A stretch of 64,000 nt of DNA from Oscillospiraceae bacterium (GTDB lineage: Bacteria > Bacillota > Clostridia > Oscillospirales > Acutalibacteraceae), in contig JAAYOC010000026.1 of assembly GCA_012520505.1 (NCBI GenBank), positions 62,001 through 126,000 of the forward strand. Direction: 5' to 3'. The position numbers and the translations under genes were made by a program. Below the pieces are notes generated by a model, which was not told the DNA's origin, did no database searches, and worked only from the letters and a program-made list of their open reading frames with translations. Shown in pieces: positions 9,040 to 18,567 of this stretch. Position 1 is the first letter of the stretch. Each line of letters begins with the position of its first letter.

Positions 9040-9576
9040 TCATTTAAAAAACAATGGAAGCGGCTCAAGAAAAATGAGATCAGTACGCTTTGCAGCATCA
9101 CCTTCTGCAAGTATTGTTGCACAACCTACAATATTTGCTCCGGCTTTCTCACAGAGCACCTTTACAGCTTTTAACGACTCACCGGTTGAAACTACATCAT
9201 CAACTATCAAAACACGTTTTCCATTCATTTTATCAGCTTCAACTTTATCAAGGAATAATTGTTGATCTCTGTCAGTTGTAATTGAACGAACATCTACACC
9301 GAAAACCTCTTTCATATAAAGCTTTGTGCCCTTTCTGGCAACAAAATAAGGTTTCCCTGACTGCCTTGCCATTTCAAAAGCCAAAGGAATACCCTTAGCT
9401 TCTGCTGTAATTAGATAATCGAACTCCGGAACTTTTTTTAAAAGACCTTTTGCACACTCTACTGTCATTTCTACATCGCCAAAAATTACAAATGCAGCAA
9501 TATCAAGATTTTCGTTTACTTCACAAATCGGAAGTTGTCGTGTAACGCCTTCGATTGTAATTTCATAAGCTTCCAT
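9040..9576 (-). CDS. apt: adenine phosphoribosyltransferase-like protein
   Basis: This 178-residue type I phosphoribosyltransferase has the PRPP-binding signature VLIVDDVVSTGESL (about residues 121-134) and the flexible-loop region, giving purine base salvage with PRPP. Length and overall pattern (YLITAEAKGIPLAFEMA, PYFVARKG) fit adenine phosphoribosyltransferase, but a xanthine or guanine preference is possible. It follows purL after a 184-bp gap and has its own promoter, so it is probably expressed apart from the purine operon. The ribosome site AAGGCGG precedes the ATG. Transcription ends at the terminator shared with yfhO. Confidence 0.83.
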   Translation of the reverse strand: MEAYEITIEGVTRQLPICEVNENLDIAAFVIFGDVEMTVECAKGLLKKVPEFDYLITAEAKGIPLAFEMARQSGKPYFVARKGTKLYMKEVFGVDVRSITTDRDQQLFLDKVEADKMNGKRVLIVDDVVSTGESLKAVKVLCEKAGANIVGCATILAEGDAAKRTDLIFLEPLPLFFK

Positions 9577-9658
9577 TTTTATAACCGCCTTTTTCTTTAT
9601 AACATTTTGTAAATAAACCCATAAAGTAACTTACAAATTTAATTTACAAAACACATAA

Positions 9659-9687
9659 ATTCTATCACTTGTAGTAAATCGTTGCAA
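9659..9687 (-). promoter_or_regulatory. promoter of the apt-like gene
   Basis: On the minus strand TTGCAA (9682-9687), a 17-base spacer and TAGAAT (9659-9664) lie about 85 bases before the start codon. Confidence 0.65.
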
Positions 9688-9760
9688 CTGTTTAAACTAA
9701 ATTACTTTGAAAATTACTACAAAAATTATCTCTAATTTTTATTAAAAATTGTCTGCAAAA

Positions 9761-12700
9761 CTATTTATAATATTCAACTGCACTTTCAAACAATTTAAGA
9801 TCATATTCCCCCGGTACATTCTTATAAAGGCCTTTACCTATGCGCTCTGCATGCCCCATCTTACCAAAAATACGTCCATCGGGAGATAAAAGTCCTTCCA
9901 CACAAAAAGCAGAACCATTAGGATTAACAGCAATATCAAATGAAGGATTACCGTTTTCATCAACATATTGAGTCATTATTTGCCCATTTGCAGCAAGAGA
10001 CAAGATAAGTTCATCAGATGCAAGAAGTCTACCCTCACCATTTGATATCGGAGCTGTATAAACAGTGCCTACTTTTGCATTCTTAAGCCATGGAGAATTA
10101 TTAGAACAAAGTCTTGTCCTAATTAGTTTAGATTGATGGCGTGCAATCGTATTAAATGTAAGAGTCGGGGATTTTTCATCTGCAACAATAATTTTGCCGT
10201 AAGGTACGAGCCCCAGCTTTATAAGTGCTTGGAACCCATTGCAAACACCGCCCATTAAACCATCACGATTTTCAATTAGATCTGTAACCACATTTTTCAC
10301 ATCAGGATTTCTAAAAAATGAAGTAATTAATTTTGCAGAACCATCCGGCTCATCGCCACCTGAAAAACCACCCGGAAGAAAAATAATTTGTATTTCTTTT
10401 ACTTTCTTAACAAAAGTATCTATTGACTCTCCAACGTCTTTTACAGTCAAATTTTTTATTACGAAAATTTCCGATTCTGCACCGGCACGATCAAAAGCTT
10501 TAGCAGTATCGTATTCACAGTTAGTACCCGGAAATACCGGGATAAGTACTTTTGGTTTACTTACCTTAATATTTGAAGTAAAAATCTTTTCGGTTTCAAA
10601 TGAAAATATCGGTACATTCTTTTTTTCAGTCTTAATATTGCATGGAAAAACATCTCCAAGCTTGTTTTCATATATATCAATAAGCTCTTTCATATCAATG
10701 TCATTGATTAAAGCTTCATCCGTTGTTTCACCAAGAAGAATTGCACCTTTAACCGGAATATCCGATTCAATTACAAAAGTACCATAAAGGTAACCAAAAA
10801 TTACATCAAGATCATCTATTGCAAATTTAAATCCAAGACGATTACCTAAGCACATTTTAAATACTGCTTCTGCAACACCGCCATAGGTCGGTGTATAGCA
10901 AGATAAAAAGTCTGTATTTTCAACAATATCATAGATTTTCTTGAGCGATTCAGTTGTTGGAACACCGAATTCATTATACTCAGGTCTAAGTAAATAAACT
11001 TTTGAACCGGTCTTTTTAAACTCGTTAGATTTAATTCTATCAATTTTATCTGTTGTAACAGCAAAAGAACAAAGAGTTGGCGGAACATCAAGATCTTCAA
11101 AAGTTCCACTCATTGAATCTTTACCACCGATTGATGCAATACCTAAACCAATTTGGGCTTTATAAGCACCAAGAAGTGCGGCCAACGGCATTCCCCAACG
11201 AGTCTCGTCGTTTCCGAGTTTTGGAAAATATTCTTGGAAAGTAAGATATACATCGCTAAATGTAGCGCCGGTAGCCATAAGTTTTGAGACAGATTCGACT
11301 ACTGAAAGATAAGCGCCATGGAATTGATCTTTTTCCATTATGAACGGATTGAATCCCCAAGACATAATTGAACAAGTGTCTGTATCACCGTGTTCAACAG
11401 ATATTTTATGTGCCATTGCTTGAATTGGCGTTGTTTGAGTTTTGCCACCAAAAGGCATAAGTATTGTACCTGCACCGATTGTAGAATCAAAACGTTCTGA
11501 AAGTCCACGTTTTGAGCATACATTTAAATCCCCTACAAGAGCCTTAAAACCACTTTCAAGTGTACTTGGAATCTCCCTTTCAAATTTCTTTTGGGGCTCA
11601 ACAACTGCATTTGTGTGCTTTTCTGCGCCATTTGAATTGAGAAACTCTCTTGATATATTTACTATCTGGTTGCCTTTCCAAGTCATTATAAGGTATGGCT
11701 TTTCGGTAACAGTAGCAACAACAGTCGCTTCTAAATTTTCAGTTTTTGCAAGTTCAATAAATTTTTGAACATCTTTCGGATCAACAACAACCGCCATTCT
11801 TTCTTGAGACTCTGAGATTGCAAGTTCTGTTCCATCAAGACCTTCATATTTTTTTGGAACTGCATCAAGGTTGACATGAAGCCCATCAGCAAGTTCACCT
11901 ATTGCAACTGAAACACCACCGGCACCAAAGTCATTACAACGTTTGATAAGTAAAGATGCCTTTGGATTTCTAAAAAGACGTTGAATTTTACGTTCTTCCG
12001 GAGCATTACCCTTTTGAACTTCTGCACTACAGGTTTCAAGAGAACTTAAATCGTGCGATTTAGATGAACCGGTAGCTCCACCACATCCATCACGTCCGGT
12101 ACGTCCCCCGAGAAGAATTACAACATCTTCCGGTACAGGACATTCACGGCGTACATAGCTTGCAGGTGCAGCCGCTATAACTGCGCCAATTTCCATACGT
12201 TTTGCAGCATAGCCATCATGATAGAGTTCATCAACTATACCTGTTGTTACTCCAATCTGATTACCGTATGAACTGTATCCATCAGCTGCAGTTTGAACAA
12301 TTATTCTCTGTGGAAGTTTACCCTCAAGTGTTTCAGAAAAAGGTCTTGTAGGGTCTGCTGCACCGGTTACCCGCATTGCGGCATATACATATGAACGACC
12401 GGAAAGCGGGTCGCGAATTGCACCACCAACACAAGTAGCAGCACCACCGAAAGGTTCAATCTCTGTTGGATGGTTATGCGTTTCATTTTTAAAAAGTAAG
12501 AGCCAATTCTCATCCTTACCATCTTTGTTGATAGTTATTTTAACTGTACAAGCATTAACTTCTTCAGATATATCAAGCTTATCAAGTTTACCTTCAGCAC
12601 GAAGGACCTTTGCCGCGAGAGTACCGATATCCATAAGATTAATCGGTTTTGTTCTGCCAAGCTTTTCTCTATCTGCAATATAATCATCATATGCTTCTTG

Positions 12701-13432
12701 AATAAACGAATCTTCAAAAGTTACTTTGTCAATTGTTGTTAAAAACGTGGTATGTCGACAATGGTCAGACCAATATGTATCAAGCAATCTAATTTCAGTA
12801 ATAGTCGGATCTCTTTTTTCAAGTCTGAAATAGTCTTGACAGAGTTTTATATCATCTAAATCCATCGCAAGACCTTTTTCTTCTACAAAATCAGCAAGTT
12901 TTTCTTCAGATAATTCAATAAAACCGGTTAAAGTTTCAACTGTTGTCGGAATTTCAGTTTGAAATTCCAGTGTTCTTGGCATTTCCATATCTGCAAGTCT
13001 TGACTCTACCGGATTTATAATATATTTCTGAATCGTATTTACTTCATTTTCTGAAATATTTCCGGTGAGAACATACACTTTTGCAGAACGAACCAAAGGA
13101 CGCTCGCCCTTTGACACAATCTGAATACATTCAGCTGCCGAAGATGCTCGCTGATCAAACTGTCCGGGTAAAAATTCGACTGCAAATACAGTATCACCAC
13201 ACAAAACAAATTCATCAAGATTTGCTGAATAATTATCAAGCTGCGGCTCTGAAAGTATGGTCCTGCATACGTAGTCAAAGAGTTCATCATCGATATTCTC
13301 AATATCATATCTGTTAAGGATACGAACTCTCTTCACACTGTTTATACCAAGAAGATTTTTAATATCTGAAAGAAGTGCATCTGCCTCAAGGGTCAAGCCT
13401 TCTTTTTTTGAAACATAAATTCTATATACCAC
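9761..13432 (-). CDS. purL: phosphoribosylformylglycinamidine synthase (PurL with PurQ domain)
   Basis: This single 1223-residue chain converts FGAR, ATP and glutamine to FGAM, step four of purine synthesis. It holds an N-terminal PurS-like part, two AIR-synthase-type ATP-binding halves (for example FKNETHNHPTEIEPFGGAA, about residues 316-335) and a C-terminal glutamine amidotransferase domain from about 960. The nucleophile cysteine lies in GVCNGFQAL (about 1060). This large-form PurL replaces separate purS, purL and purQ genes, and none of those is present. The start is GTG, with GAGGT six bases upstream. It follows purD after 13 bp and is the last gene of the purine operon. Confidence 0.97.
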   Translation of the reverse strand: MVYRIYVSKKEGLTLEADALLSDIKNLLGINSVKRVRILNRYDIENIDDELFDYVCRTILSEPQLDNYSANLDEFVLCGDTVFAVEFLPGQFDQRASSAAECIQIVSKGERPLVRSAKVYVLTGNISENEVNTIQKYIINPVESRLADMEMPRTLEFQTEIPTTVETLTGFIELSEEKLADFVEEKGLAMDLDDIKLCQDYFRLEKRDPTITEIRLLDTYWSDHCRHTTFLTTIDKVTFEDSFIQEAYDDYIADREKLGRTKPINLMDIGTLAAKVLRAEGKLDKLDISEEVNACTVKITINKDGKDENWLLLFKNETHNHPTEIEPFGGAATCVGGAIRDPLSGRSYVYAAMRVTGAADPTRPFSETLEGKLPQRIIVQTAADGYSSYGNQIGVTTGIVDELYHDGYAAKRMEIGAVIAAAPASYVRRECPVPEDVVILLGGRTGRDGCGGATGSSKSHDLSSLETCSAEVQKGNAPEERKIQRLFRNPKASLLIKRCNDFGAGGVSVAIGELADGLHVNLDAVPKKYEGLDGTELAISESQERMAVVVDPKDVQKFIELAKTENLEATVVATVTEKPYLIMTWKGNQIVNISREFLNSNGAEKHTNAVVEPQKKFEREIPSTLESGFKALVGDLNVCSKRGLSERFDSTIGAGTILMPFGGKTQTTPIQAMAHKISVEHGDTDTCSIMSWGFNPFIMEKDQFHGAYLSVVESVSKLMATGATFSDVYLTFQEYFPKLGNDETRWGMPLAALLGAYKAQIGLGIASIGGKDSMSGTFEDLDVPPTLCSFAVTTDKIDRIKSNEFKKTGSKVYLLRPEYNEFGVPTTESLKKIYDIVENTDFLSCYTPTYGGVAEAVFKMCLGNRLGFKFAIDDLDVIFGYLYGTFVIESDIPVKGAILLGETTDEALINDIDMKELIDIYENKLGDVFPCNIKTEKKNVPIFSFETEKIFTSNIKVSKPKVLIPVFPGTNCEYDTAKAFDRAGAESEIFVIKNLTVKDVGESIDTFVKKVKEIQIIFLPGGFSGGDEPDGSAKLITSFFRNPDVKNVVTDLIENRDGLMGGVCNGFQALIKLGLVPYGKIIVADEKSPTLTFNTIARHQSKLIRTRLCSNNSPWLKNAKVGTVYTAPISNGEGRLLASDELILSLAANGQIMTQYVDENGNPSFDIAVNPNGSAFCVEGLLSPDGRIFGKMGHAERIGKGLYKNVPGEYDLKLFESAVEYYK

Positions 13433-13445
13433 AAAAATACCTCAT

Positions 13446-14702
13446 TTACGCATTGAGAGCACGTCTACCAATATCTCGTCTAAAATATGCACCCTCAAAA
13501 TGTATTTTATCTATTGCTGCATAAGCAGCATCAATTGCCTCTTTTAAAGTGTCTCCTGTTCTTGTTGCTGCAAGTACACGACCACCATCAGTAATAAGTT
13601 TGCCATTTACAAGTTTTGCACCTGCAATAAAAATATTTTCTCTGTCATCTTCAAAAGTAATCTCAAAGCCTTTTTCATAAGCTTCCGGATACCCTTTAGA
13701 TGCCATTACAACACAACAAACATGCTTATCTTCAAATTCAACTGCTGTTTTTGCAAGAGTCCCATCTCTGCAAGCTTTCATAATAGTCAAAAGGTCAGAT
13801 TTTAACAGAGGAAGCACTACCTGTGTTTCCGGGTCACCAAAACGACAGTTATATTCAATTACCTTTGGCCCGTCCGTTGTAAGCATAAGTCCAAAATAAA
13901 GACAACCTTTAAATGTTCTACCCTCTTTATTCATTGCTTTTATTGTTGGAAGAAAAATCTTTTCCATACATTCTGCAGCAATTTCTTTTGTGTAATATGG
14001 ATTTGGAGCTACAACTCCCATACCTCCCGTGTTCAAACCTTTATCTCCATCAAGTGCACGCTTATGGTCTTGAGAAGAAATCATAGGAATTAAAGTCTCT
14101 CCATCTGTAAATGAAAGTACGGTAACTTCCGGGCCTTCAAGAAACTCTTCAATTACGATATTCGCACCGCTCTCTCCGAATTTCTTGTCTTGCATCATCA
14201 TGTAAACAGCATTTTCCGCCATCTCTCTGGTTTCAGCAATAATTACACCTTTTCCGAGTGCAAGTCCATCAGCCTTAACAACTATTGGGATTTTACAGGT
14301 TTTAACATATTCAAGAGCTTTCTCCATATCTGAAAATTTTGCATATTCAGCTGTTGGGATACCATATTTAATCATAAGGTCTTTTGAAAAAATTTTACTA
14401 CCTTCAATGATTGCCGCCTTTTTATCAGGACCAAAACAAGGAATCCCATGCGCTTCAAGTGCATCAACACAGCCAAGCACCAATGGGTCATCAGGTGCTA
14501 CAACAGCAAAATCAATTTTCTCTTTAAAAGCAAAAGCTACAATATTGTCAATATCTGTTGCGGCAATGTCAATACAAGTAGCATCAGCTGCAATTCCACC
14601 ATTACCGGGCAATGCAAAAATCTCAGTCACATTAGGATTTTCCTTAATTTTAGTAATGATTGCATGTTCACGACCGCCGCCGCCAACAACCATAATTTTC
14701 AT
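13446..14702 (-). CDS. purD: phosphoribosylamine-glycine ligase
   Basis: The 418-residue ATP-grasp ligase joins phosphoribosylamine and glycine to GAR, step two of the pathway. Visible are the N-terminal GGGGREHAI, the ATP-grasp segment VVKADGLALGKGVIIA (about residues 140-155), the signature HKRALDGDKGLNTGGMG and EYNCRFGDPETQ. The length is standard. GGAGG lies before the ATG. A 70-bp gap separates it from the AICAR transformylase upstream. Confidence 0.97.
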   Translation of the reverse strand: MKIMVVGGGGREHAIITKIKENPNVTEIFALPGNGGIAADATCIDIAATDIDNIVAFAFKEKIDFAVVAPDDPLVLGCVDALEAHGIPCFGPDKKAAIIEGSKIFSKDLMIKYGIPTAEYAKFSDMEKALEYVKTCKIPIVVKADGLALGKGVIIAETREMAENAVYMMMQDKKFGESGANIVIEEFLEGPEVTVLSFTDGETLIPMISSQDHKRALDGDKGLNTGGMGVVAPNPYYTKEIAAECMEKIFLPTIKAMNKEGRTFKGCLYFGLMLTTDGPKVIEYNCRFGDPETQVVLPLLKSDLLTIMKACRDGTLAKTAVEFEDKHVCCVVMASKGYPEAYEKGFEITFEDDRENIFIAGAKLVNGKLITDGGRVLAATRTGDTLKEAIDAAYAAIDKIHFEGAYFRRDIGRRALNA

Positions 14703-14772
14703 ATTTGCCTCCGAAACTAATCTCTATATTTTGACCTTTCCTCTAATGATTCCACTTCATTTTAGAATACAA

Positions 14773-15957
14773 TTAATGATGGAAAAGTCGCATCTTAGTA
14801 AATGCCATCGTAATTCCATAATCATTACATTTTTCAATTACAAGGTCATCTCGTATTGAACCGCCCGGCTCTGCGATGTATGAAACACCACTCTTATATG
14901 CTCTTTCAATATTATCCGGGAATGGGAAAAACGCATCTGACCCGACTGAAACTCCGGTAATAGTAGAAAGATAAGCTTCCTGTTCTTCTTTTGTAAAATG
15001 TTCCGGCTGTTTTGTAAAATATTTCTGCCAGTTTCCGTCAGCACAAACGTCCTCTTCATTTTGATTTATATATCCATCAATTACATTATCCCTTGTAGGA
15101 CGAGCAATATCAGGTAGGAAAGGAAGACTAAGTACCTTATCCGATTGACGAAGCTGCCATGTATCTGCCTTACTACCCGCAAGACGAGTGCAATGAACTC
15201 TTGATTGTTGTCCTGCACCTACACCTATTGCTTGTCCATCAACAGCAAAACAAACAGAATTGGACTGTGTATATTTAAGAGTAATCAATGAAATTATAAG
15301 GTCTCTTACTGCCTCTTTAGGCAACTTTTTGTTTTCTGTTACGATATCTGTCAGTAAATTTCTGTCAATTTTAAAGTTATTTCTACCTTGTTCAAAGGTT
15401 ATACCAAAAACCTGTTTACGTTCACGTTCGGTTGGAACATAGTTTTCATCAATCTGCACTATATTATAATTTCCACCACGTTTTGACTTTAAAATTTCAA
15501 GTGCATCATCCGTATATCCCGGAGCAATAACACCATCAGACACCTCAAGTTTAATGAGCGAAGCTGTTATAGCATCACATTCATCTGAAAGCGCTACCCA
15601 ATCACCAAAGGAACACATTCGGTCTGTACCACGAGCACGAGCATATGCACAAGCGAGCGGTGAATCATCAAGTCCTTTAACATCATCTACAAAACAAGCT
15701 TTCTTAAGTTTTTTTGAGAGTGGAATACCAACTGCTGCTGAAGTTGGACTTACATGCTTAAAAGAAGTAGCAGCAGGAAGTCCCAGAGCTTCTTTAAGTT
15801 CCTTTACAAGTTGCCAAGAGTTAAATGCGTCAAGGAAATTTATAAAACCCGGTTTTCCATTTAATATTTTAATTGGAAGGTCTGAACCATCCTCCATAAA
15901 AATTTTTGACGGTTTTTGGTTTGGGTTACAACCATATTTAAGTTCAAATTCTTTCAT
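14773..15957 (-). CDS. purH: stand-alone AICAR transformylase (PurH C-terminal domain only)
   Basis: This 394-residue protein matches only the formyltransferase half of PurH. It has the KHVSPTSAAVG motif carrying the catalytic Lys-His pair (about residues 66-76), SLRYTQSN-like KYTQSNSVCFA, and a C-terminus ending MAFTKMRLFHH, like the FRH end of PurH. It transfers a formyl group from 10-formyl-THF to AICAR to make FAICAR. The IMP cyclohydrolase half is missing and is replaced by the purO-like gene directly upstream. The two-gene arrangement is intact rather than a truncation. The start at 15957 (ATG with AGGTG six bases upstream) is preferred to a GTG nine bases earlier. Confidence 0.92.
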   Translation of the reverse strand: MKEFELKYGCNPNQKPSKIFMEDGSDLPIKILNGKPGFINFLDAFNSWQLVKELKEALGLPAATSFKHVSPTSAAVGIPLSKKLKKACFVDDVKGLDDSPLACAYARARGTDRMCSFGDWVALSDECDAITASLIKLEVSDGVIAPGYTDDALEILKSKRGGNYNIVQIDENYVPTERERKQVFGITFEQGRNNFKIDRNLLTDIVTENKKLPKEAVRDLIISLITLKYTQSNSVCFAVDGQAIGVGAGQQSRVHCTRLAGSKADTWQLRQSDKVLSLPFLPDIARPTRDNVIDGYINQNEEDVCADGNWQKYFTKQPEHFTKEEQEAYLSTITGVSVGSDAFFPFPDNIERAYKSGVSYIAEPGGSIRDDLVIEKCNDYGITMAFTKMRLFHH

Positions 15958-16012
15958 TTTAATCACCTGTTCTATTCCTTTGTCTTTATATACCTCATGT
16001 ATCTCAATGTTT

Positions 16013-16846
16013 TTATCTATTCTTATTAATCAATCTGTCGTCATATTCACCTGTTTTAAGGTCAATATACCTTACATAAAGTGAAATTCTATTGTTCGCA
16101 TCCAAGTTATTCCAAATATCCTCATAAAACTCATCTATATTATCCGGAATTACTACTCTTTCAGGCTCACCCTGGAAAGTTGGAAGTGGATTTCCATCAC
16201 ACACATAGGTGTGAATGAAATGTCCAAGTCCGGAAAGTGGTTCATATTCAAAAGTGTATCTGTTACAAGCTGAACCTTCTACATCAGCGCTCTTTAAAAT
16301 GTTAAGCTTATAGGAAAATCCATCTTCCAAATCTATAAGACCTGAAATTCTGGGAGTTAAGTTGGGAGCATCCGGTTCAAATCGGCGGGTAGCAAGTGCA
16401 TTTTCAAAAGCTCTCCTACATTTATTTTCTATTTGATTTTCTGTGTCTTTCTCTGTTTGATTTTCTACGTAACTCTCTGTTTGATTTCCTATACCTTTCT
16501 CTGTTTGATTTTCTGTGCGATGCCTCACTTTATTCTTCTGCAATAAATCGTAAATAGTTTTTGTCTGGTCACCGTTAGTAACAATTGTTTTCTTCCCGTC
16601 AACCAAAATTGGTGGATAAATAATGAGACTTGGGTCCTTTACCTTTGACTCATCAAAAGGATAAATCATTAAATTGTCCCCTTCTTTTTTAAATATACGA
16701 TTTCGACTATTTTCTGAGCGACCCATAATGAAGTACGCAACAGCAGCCTTTGTACCATCTTCAGTTTTTCCAATTACAATACCTCGACCAACATATTCAT
16801 TACCATGAAGACGTGCACCCATTGATTTTACTTCATAAATCTTCAT
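16013..16846 (-). CDS. purO: IMP cyclohydrolase, PurO-like
   Basis: The 277-residue product should close FAICAR to IMP, the last step of the pathway. The N-terminal GRGIVIGKTEDGTKAAVAYF and IMGRSENSRNRIF are PurO signatures, and GEPERVVIP plus the C-terminal NNRISLYVRYIDLKTG complete the fold. PurO is best known from archaea but also occurs in Clostridia beside a stand-alone transformylase, as here. The protein is about 35-40 residues longer than usual because of an insertion at about 108-145 made of four 8-residue units (consensus ENQTEKxx). The insertion is polar and probably a surface loop. The ATG overlaps the purN stop (TGATG), with AGGGGG upstream. Confidence 0.88.
   Translation of the reverse strand: MKIYEVKSMGARLHGNEYVGRGIVIGKTEDGTKAAVAYFIMGRSENSRNRIFKKEGDNLMIYPFDESKVKDPSLIIYPPILVDGKKTIVTNGDQTKTIYDLLQKNKVRHRTENQTEKGIGNQTESYVENQTEKDTENQIENKCRRAFENALATRRFEPDAPNLTPRISGLIDLEDGFSYKLNILKSADVEGSACNRYTFEYEPLSGLGHFIHTYVCDGNPLPTFQGEPERVVIPDNIDEFYEDIWNNLDANNRISLYVRYIDLKTGEYDDRLINKNR
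16428..16523 (-). repeat. 24-bp in-frame tandem repeat inside purO
   Basis: Four consecutive 24-bp copies (plus-strand consensus TCTGTTTGATTTTCTRYRYM followed by four variable bases) encode the octad ENQTEKxx four times. The period is a multiple of three, so copy-number change would keep the frame. It adds a low-complexity Gln/Glu/Asn-rich loop to an otherwise conserved enzyme. Confidence 0.9.
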
Positions 16847-17418
16847 CAATTTATCCCCCTAATAATATCATTTGCAACCTTTTCAGCTGCCTTTGGAAGC
16901 AATACCCATTCAGCTTCTTCCATCACTCTTTTCTGGAGCGATTCAGGTGTATCTTCAGGAAGAACTTCTACTGCTTTTTGAAAAATAATTTCTCCGCCAT
17001 CTGTAATTTCATTTACATAATGTACAGTTGCACCGGTAATCTTTACTCCATATTCAAGTGCTTCCCTGTGTACTCTTAATCCGTAATAGCCATCTCCACA
17101 AAAAGACGGAATAAGCGATGGATGAACGTTTATAATGCGTTTTTCATAATGTTTTACAAAATTTTCAGATAAAACAGATAAGTAACCTGCAAGTACAATC
17201 ATATCAATATCATATTCTTTAAGTACCTCAAGAAGCTTTTCCTCATCTCTATGTACTACTTCCGTTGGAATTCCCGCTTTTTCTGCACGAATTAAAGCAT
17301 AAGCATCCGCTTTACTTGAAACTACAAGTGCAAGCTCTCCTGATGGAATATCAGCATCTATTAAAGCTTGGAGATTAGTTCCGCTTCCTGAAACCAGCAC
17401 AGCAATTTTTGCCTTCAT
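16846..17418 (-). CDS. purN: phosphoribosylglycinamide formyltransferase
   Basis: The 190-residue GAR transformylase uses 10-formyl-THF to make FGAR, step three. The phosphate-binding VLVSGSGTNLQALIDA at the N-terminus, the catalytic region VHPSLIPSFCGDGYYG (Asn-His-Asp type active site) and HYVNEITDGGEII are all present. The start at 17418 is chosen because GGAGGG lies four bases before it, within the longer reading frame, while the ATG at 17430 has no ribosome site. It overlaps purO by one base and follows purM after about 107 bp of AT-rich spacer. Confidence 0.96.
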   Translation of the reverse strand: MKAKIAVLVSGSGTNLQALIDADIPSGELALVVSSKADAYALIRAEKAGIPTEVVHRDEEKLLEVLKEYDIDMIVLAGYLSVLSENFVKHYEKRIINVHPSLIPSFCGDGYYGLRVHREALEYGVKITGATVHYVNEITDGGEIIFQKAVEVLPEDTPESLQKRVMEEAEWVLLPKAAEKVANDIIRGIN

Positions 17419-17525
17419 GTTTCCCTCCATTGAATCTATATTTAATTAGAATTCATATTAATTAAAAAATTATGTCTTTTGTCTTTGACGTTATACGACT
17501 TTTCTGTCATTAAACTTTAAACAAT

Positions 17526-18566
17526 TCAATACAAATGTAACTTTTCAGTTCCGCATTTAATTGAACCTAGTACATATGCATCCTCACCTGCATGTATCAA
17601 AACTTCTAAAGCAATATCTGCCTGTTCTGCAGGAACAATAGCTATCATACCAACACCCATATTAAAGGTATTAAACATATCATGAGTTGAGATATTTCCG
17701 GTTTTCTGAATATATTTAAAAATCGGAAGTACTTTTACATCATCCATTCGTATTTCTGCACAAAGACCATCAGGAAGGCTTCTTGGGATATTTTCATAAA
17801 AACCGCCACCTGTAATGTGTGATACTGCACGAACTGCTATCCTTTCAAAAAGAGCAAGCATTGATTTTACATAAATCTTTGTAGGAGTTAAAAGTATATT
17901 TCCTAACGTTGCGCCCCCTAATTCTGCAATTGGTGTTTTTAAATCTACATTTTCAACATCAAACACTTTACGAACTAAAGAAAAACCATTTGAATGAATA
18001 CCGGAAGAAGGTAATGCAATTATTACATCGCCCTCTTGCATTTTTTTATTGTCAAGAATTTTATCCTTATCTACAACGCCAACAGAAAAACCTGCAAGGT
18101 CATATTCATCAACAGGATAAAAACCGGGCATCTCAGCAGTTTCACCGCCAATTAAAGCAATTCCTGATTGAACACAACCTTCAGCTATACCTGAAACAAT
18201 CTTTTCAATTTTTTCAGGTATATTTTTACCGCAAGCAATATAATCAAGGAAAAACAGTGGTTTTGCACCAGAACAAATAACGTCATTTACACACATTGCT
18301 ACACAATCAATACCAACCGTGTCGTGCTTATCCATGAGAAAAGCAAGTTTGAGTTTTGTTCCTACACCATCTGTCCCGGAAACTAAAACCGGTTTTGAAA
18401 TTCCGGTAAGATCCATTTCAAAAAGACCGCTAAAACCACCAATTGAACCCATAGCACCGGGTACAACTGTTCTTGCAATATGCTTTTTTATAAGTTCAAC
18501 AGCTTTATAACCGGCAGTAATATCTACACCGGCAGCTGCATAAGCATCAGATTTTGAAATTTCCAT
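17526..18566 (-). CDS. purM: phosphoribosylformylglycinamidine cyclo-ligase
   Basis: The 346-residue AIR synthetase converts FGAM to AIR with ATP, step five. Motifs include [37 protein letters not shown] (about residues 66-80), [18 protein letters not shown] and [11 protein letters not shown]. Length is typical. The longer frame from 18584 would overlap purF by 17 bp. The ATG at 18566 has AAAGGA eight bases upstream and begins one base after the purF stop, so it is preferred. Confidence 0.97.
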   Translation of the reverse strand: MEISKSDAYAAAGVDITAGYKAVELIKKHIARTVVPGAMGSIGGFSGLFEMDLTGISKPVLVSGTDGVGTKLKLAFLMDKHDTVGIDCVAMCVNDVICSGAKPLFFLDYIACGKNIPEKIEKIVSGIAEGCVQSGIALIGGETAEMPGFYPVDEYDLAGFSVGVVDKDKILDNKKMQEGDVIIALPSSGIHSNGFSLVRKVFDVENVDLKTPIAELGGATLGNILLTPTKIYVKSMLALFERIAVRAVSHITGGGFYENIPRSLPDGLCAEIRMDDVKVLPIFKYIQKTGNISTHDMFNTFNMGVGMIAIVPAEQADIALEVLIHAGEDAYVLGSIKCGTEKLHLY

Positions 18567-18567
18567 C

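Noticed and set aside
10239-10787. 182-codon plus-strand open frame inside purL
   Set aside because: It is an antisense shadow of the glutamine amidotransferase region and has no initiation signals.
14773-15957. AICAR transformylase as a truncated purH pseudogene
   Set aside because: The domain is complete with its own ribosome site and normal C-terminus, and the missing activity is supplied by the adjacent purO-like gene.
15554-16084. 176-codon plus-strand open frame across the AICAR transformylase gene
   Set aside because: Antisense shadow with low-complexity composition and no ribosome site.
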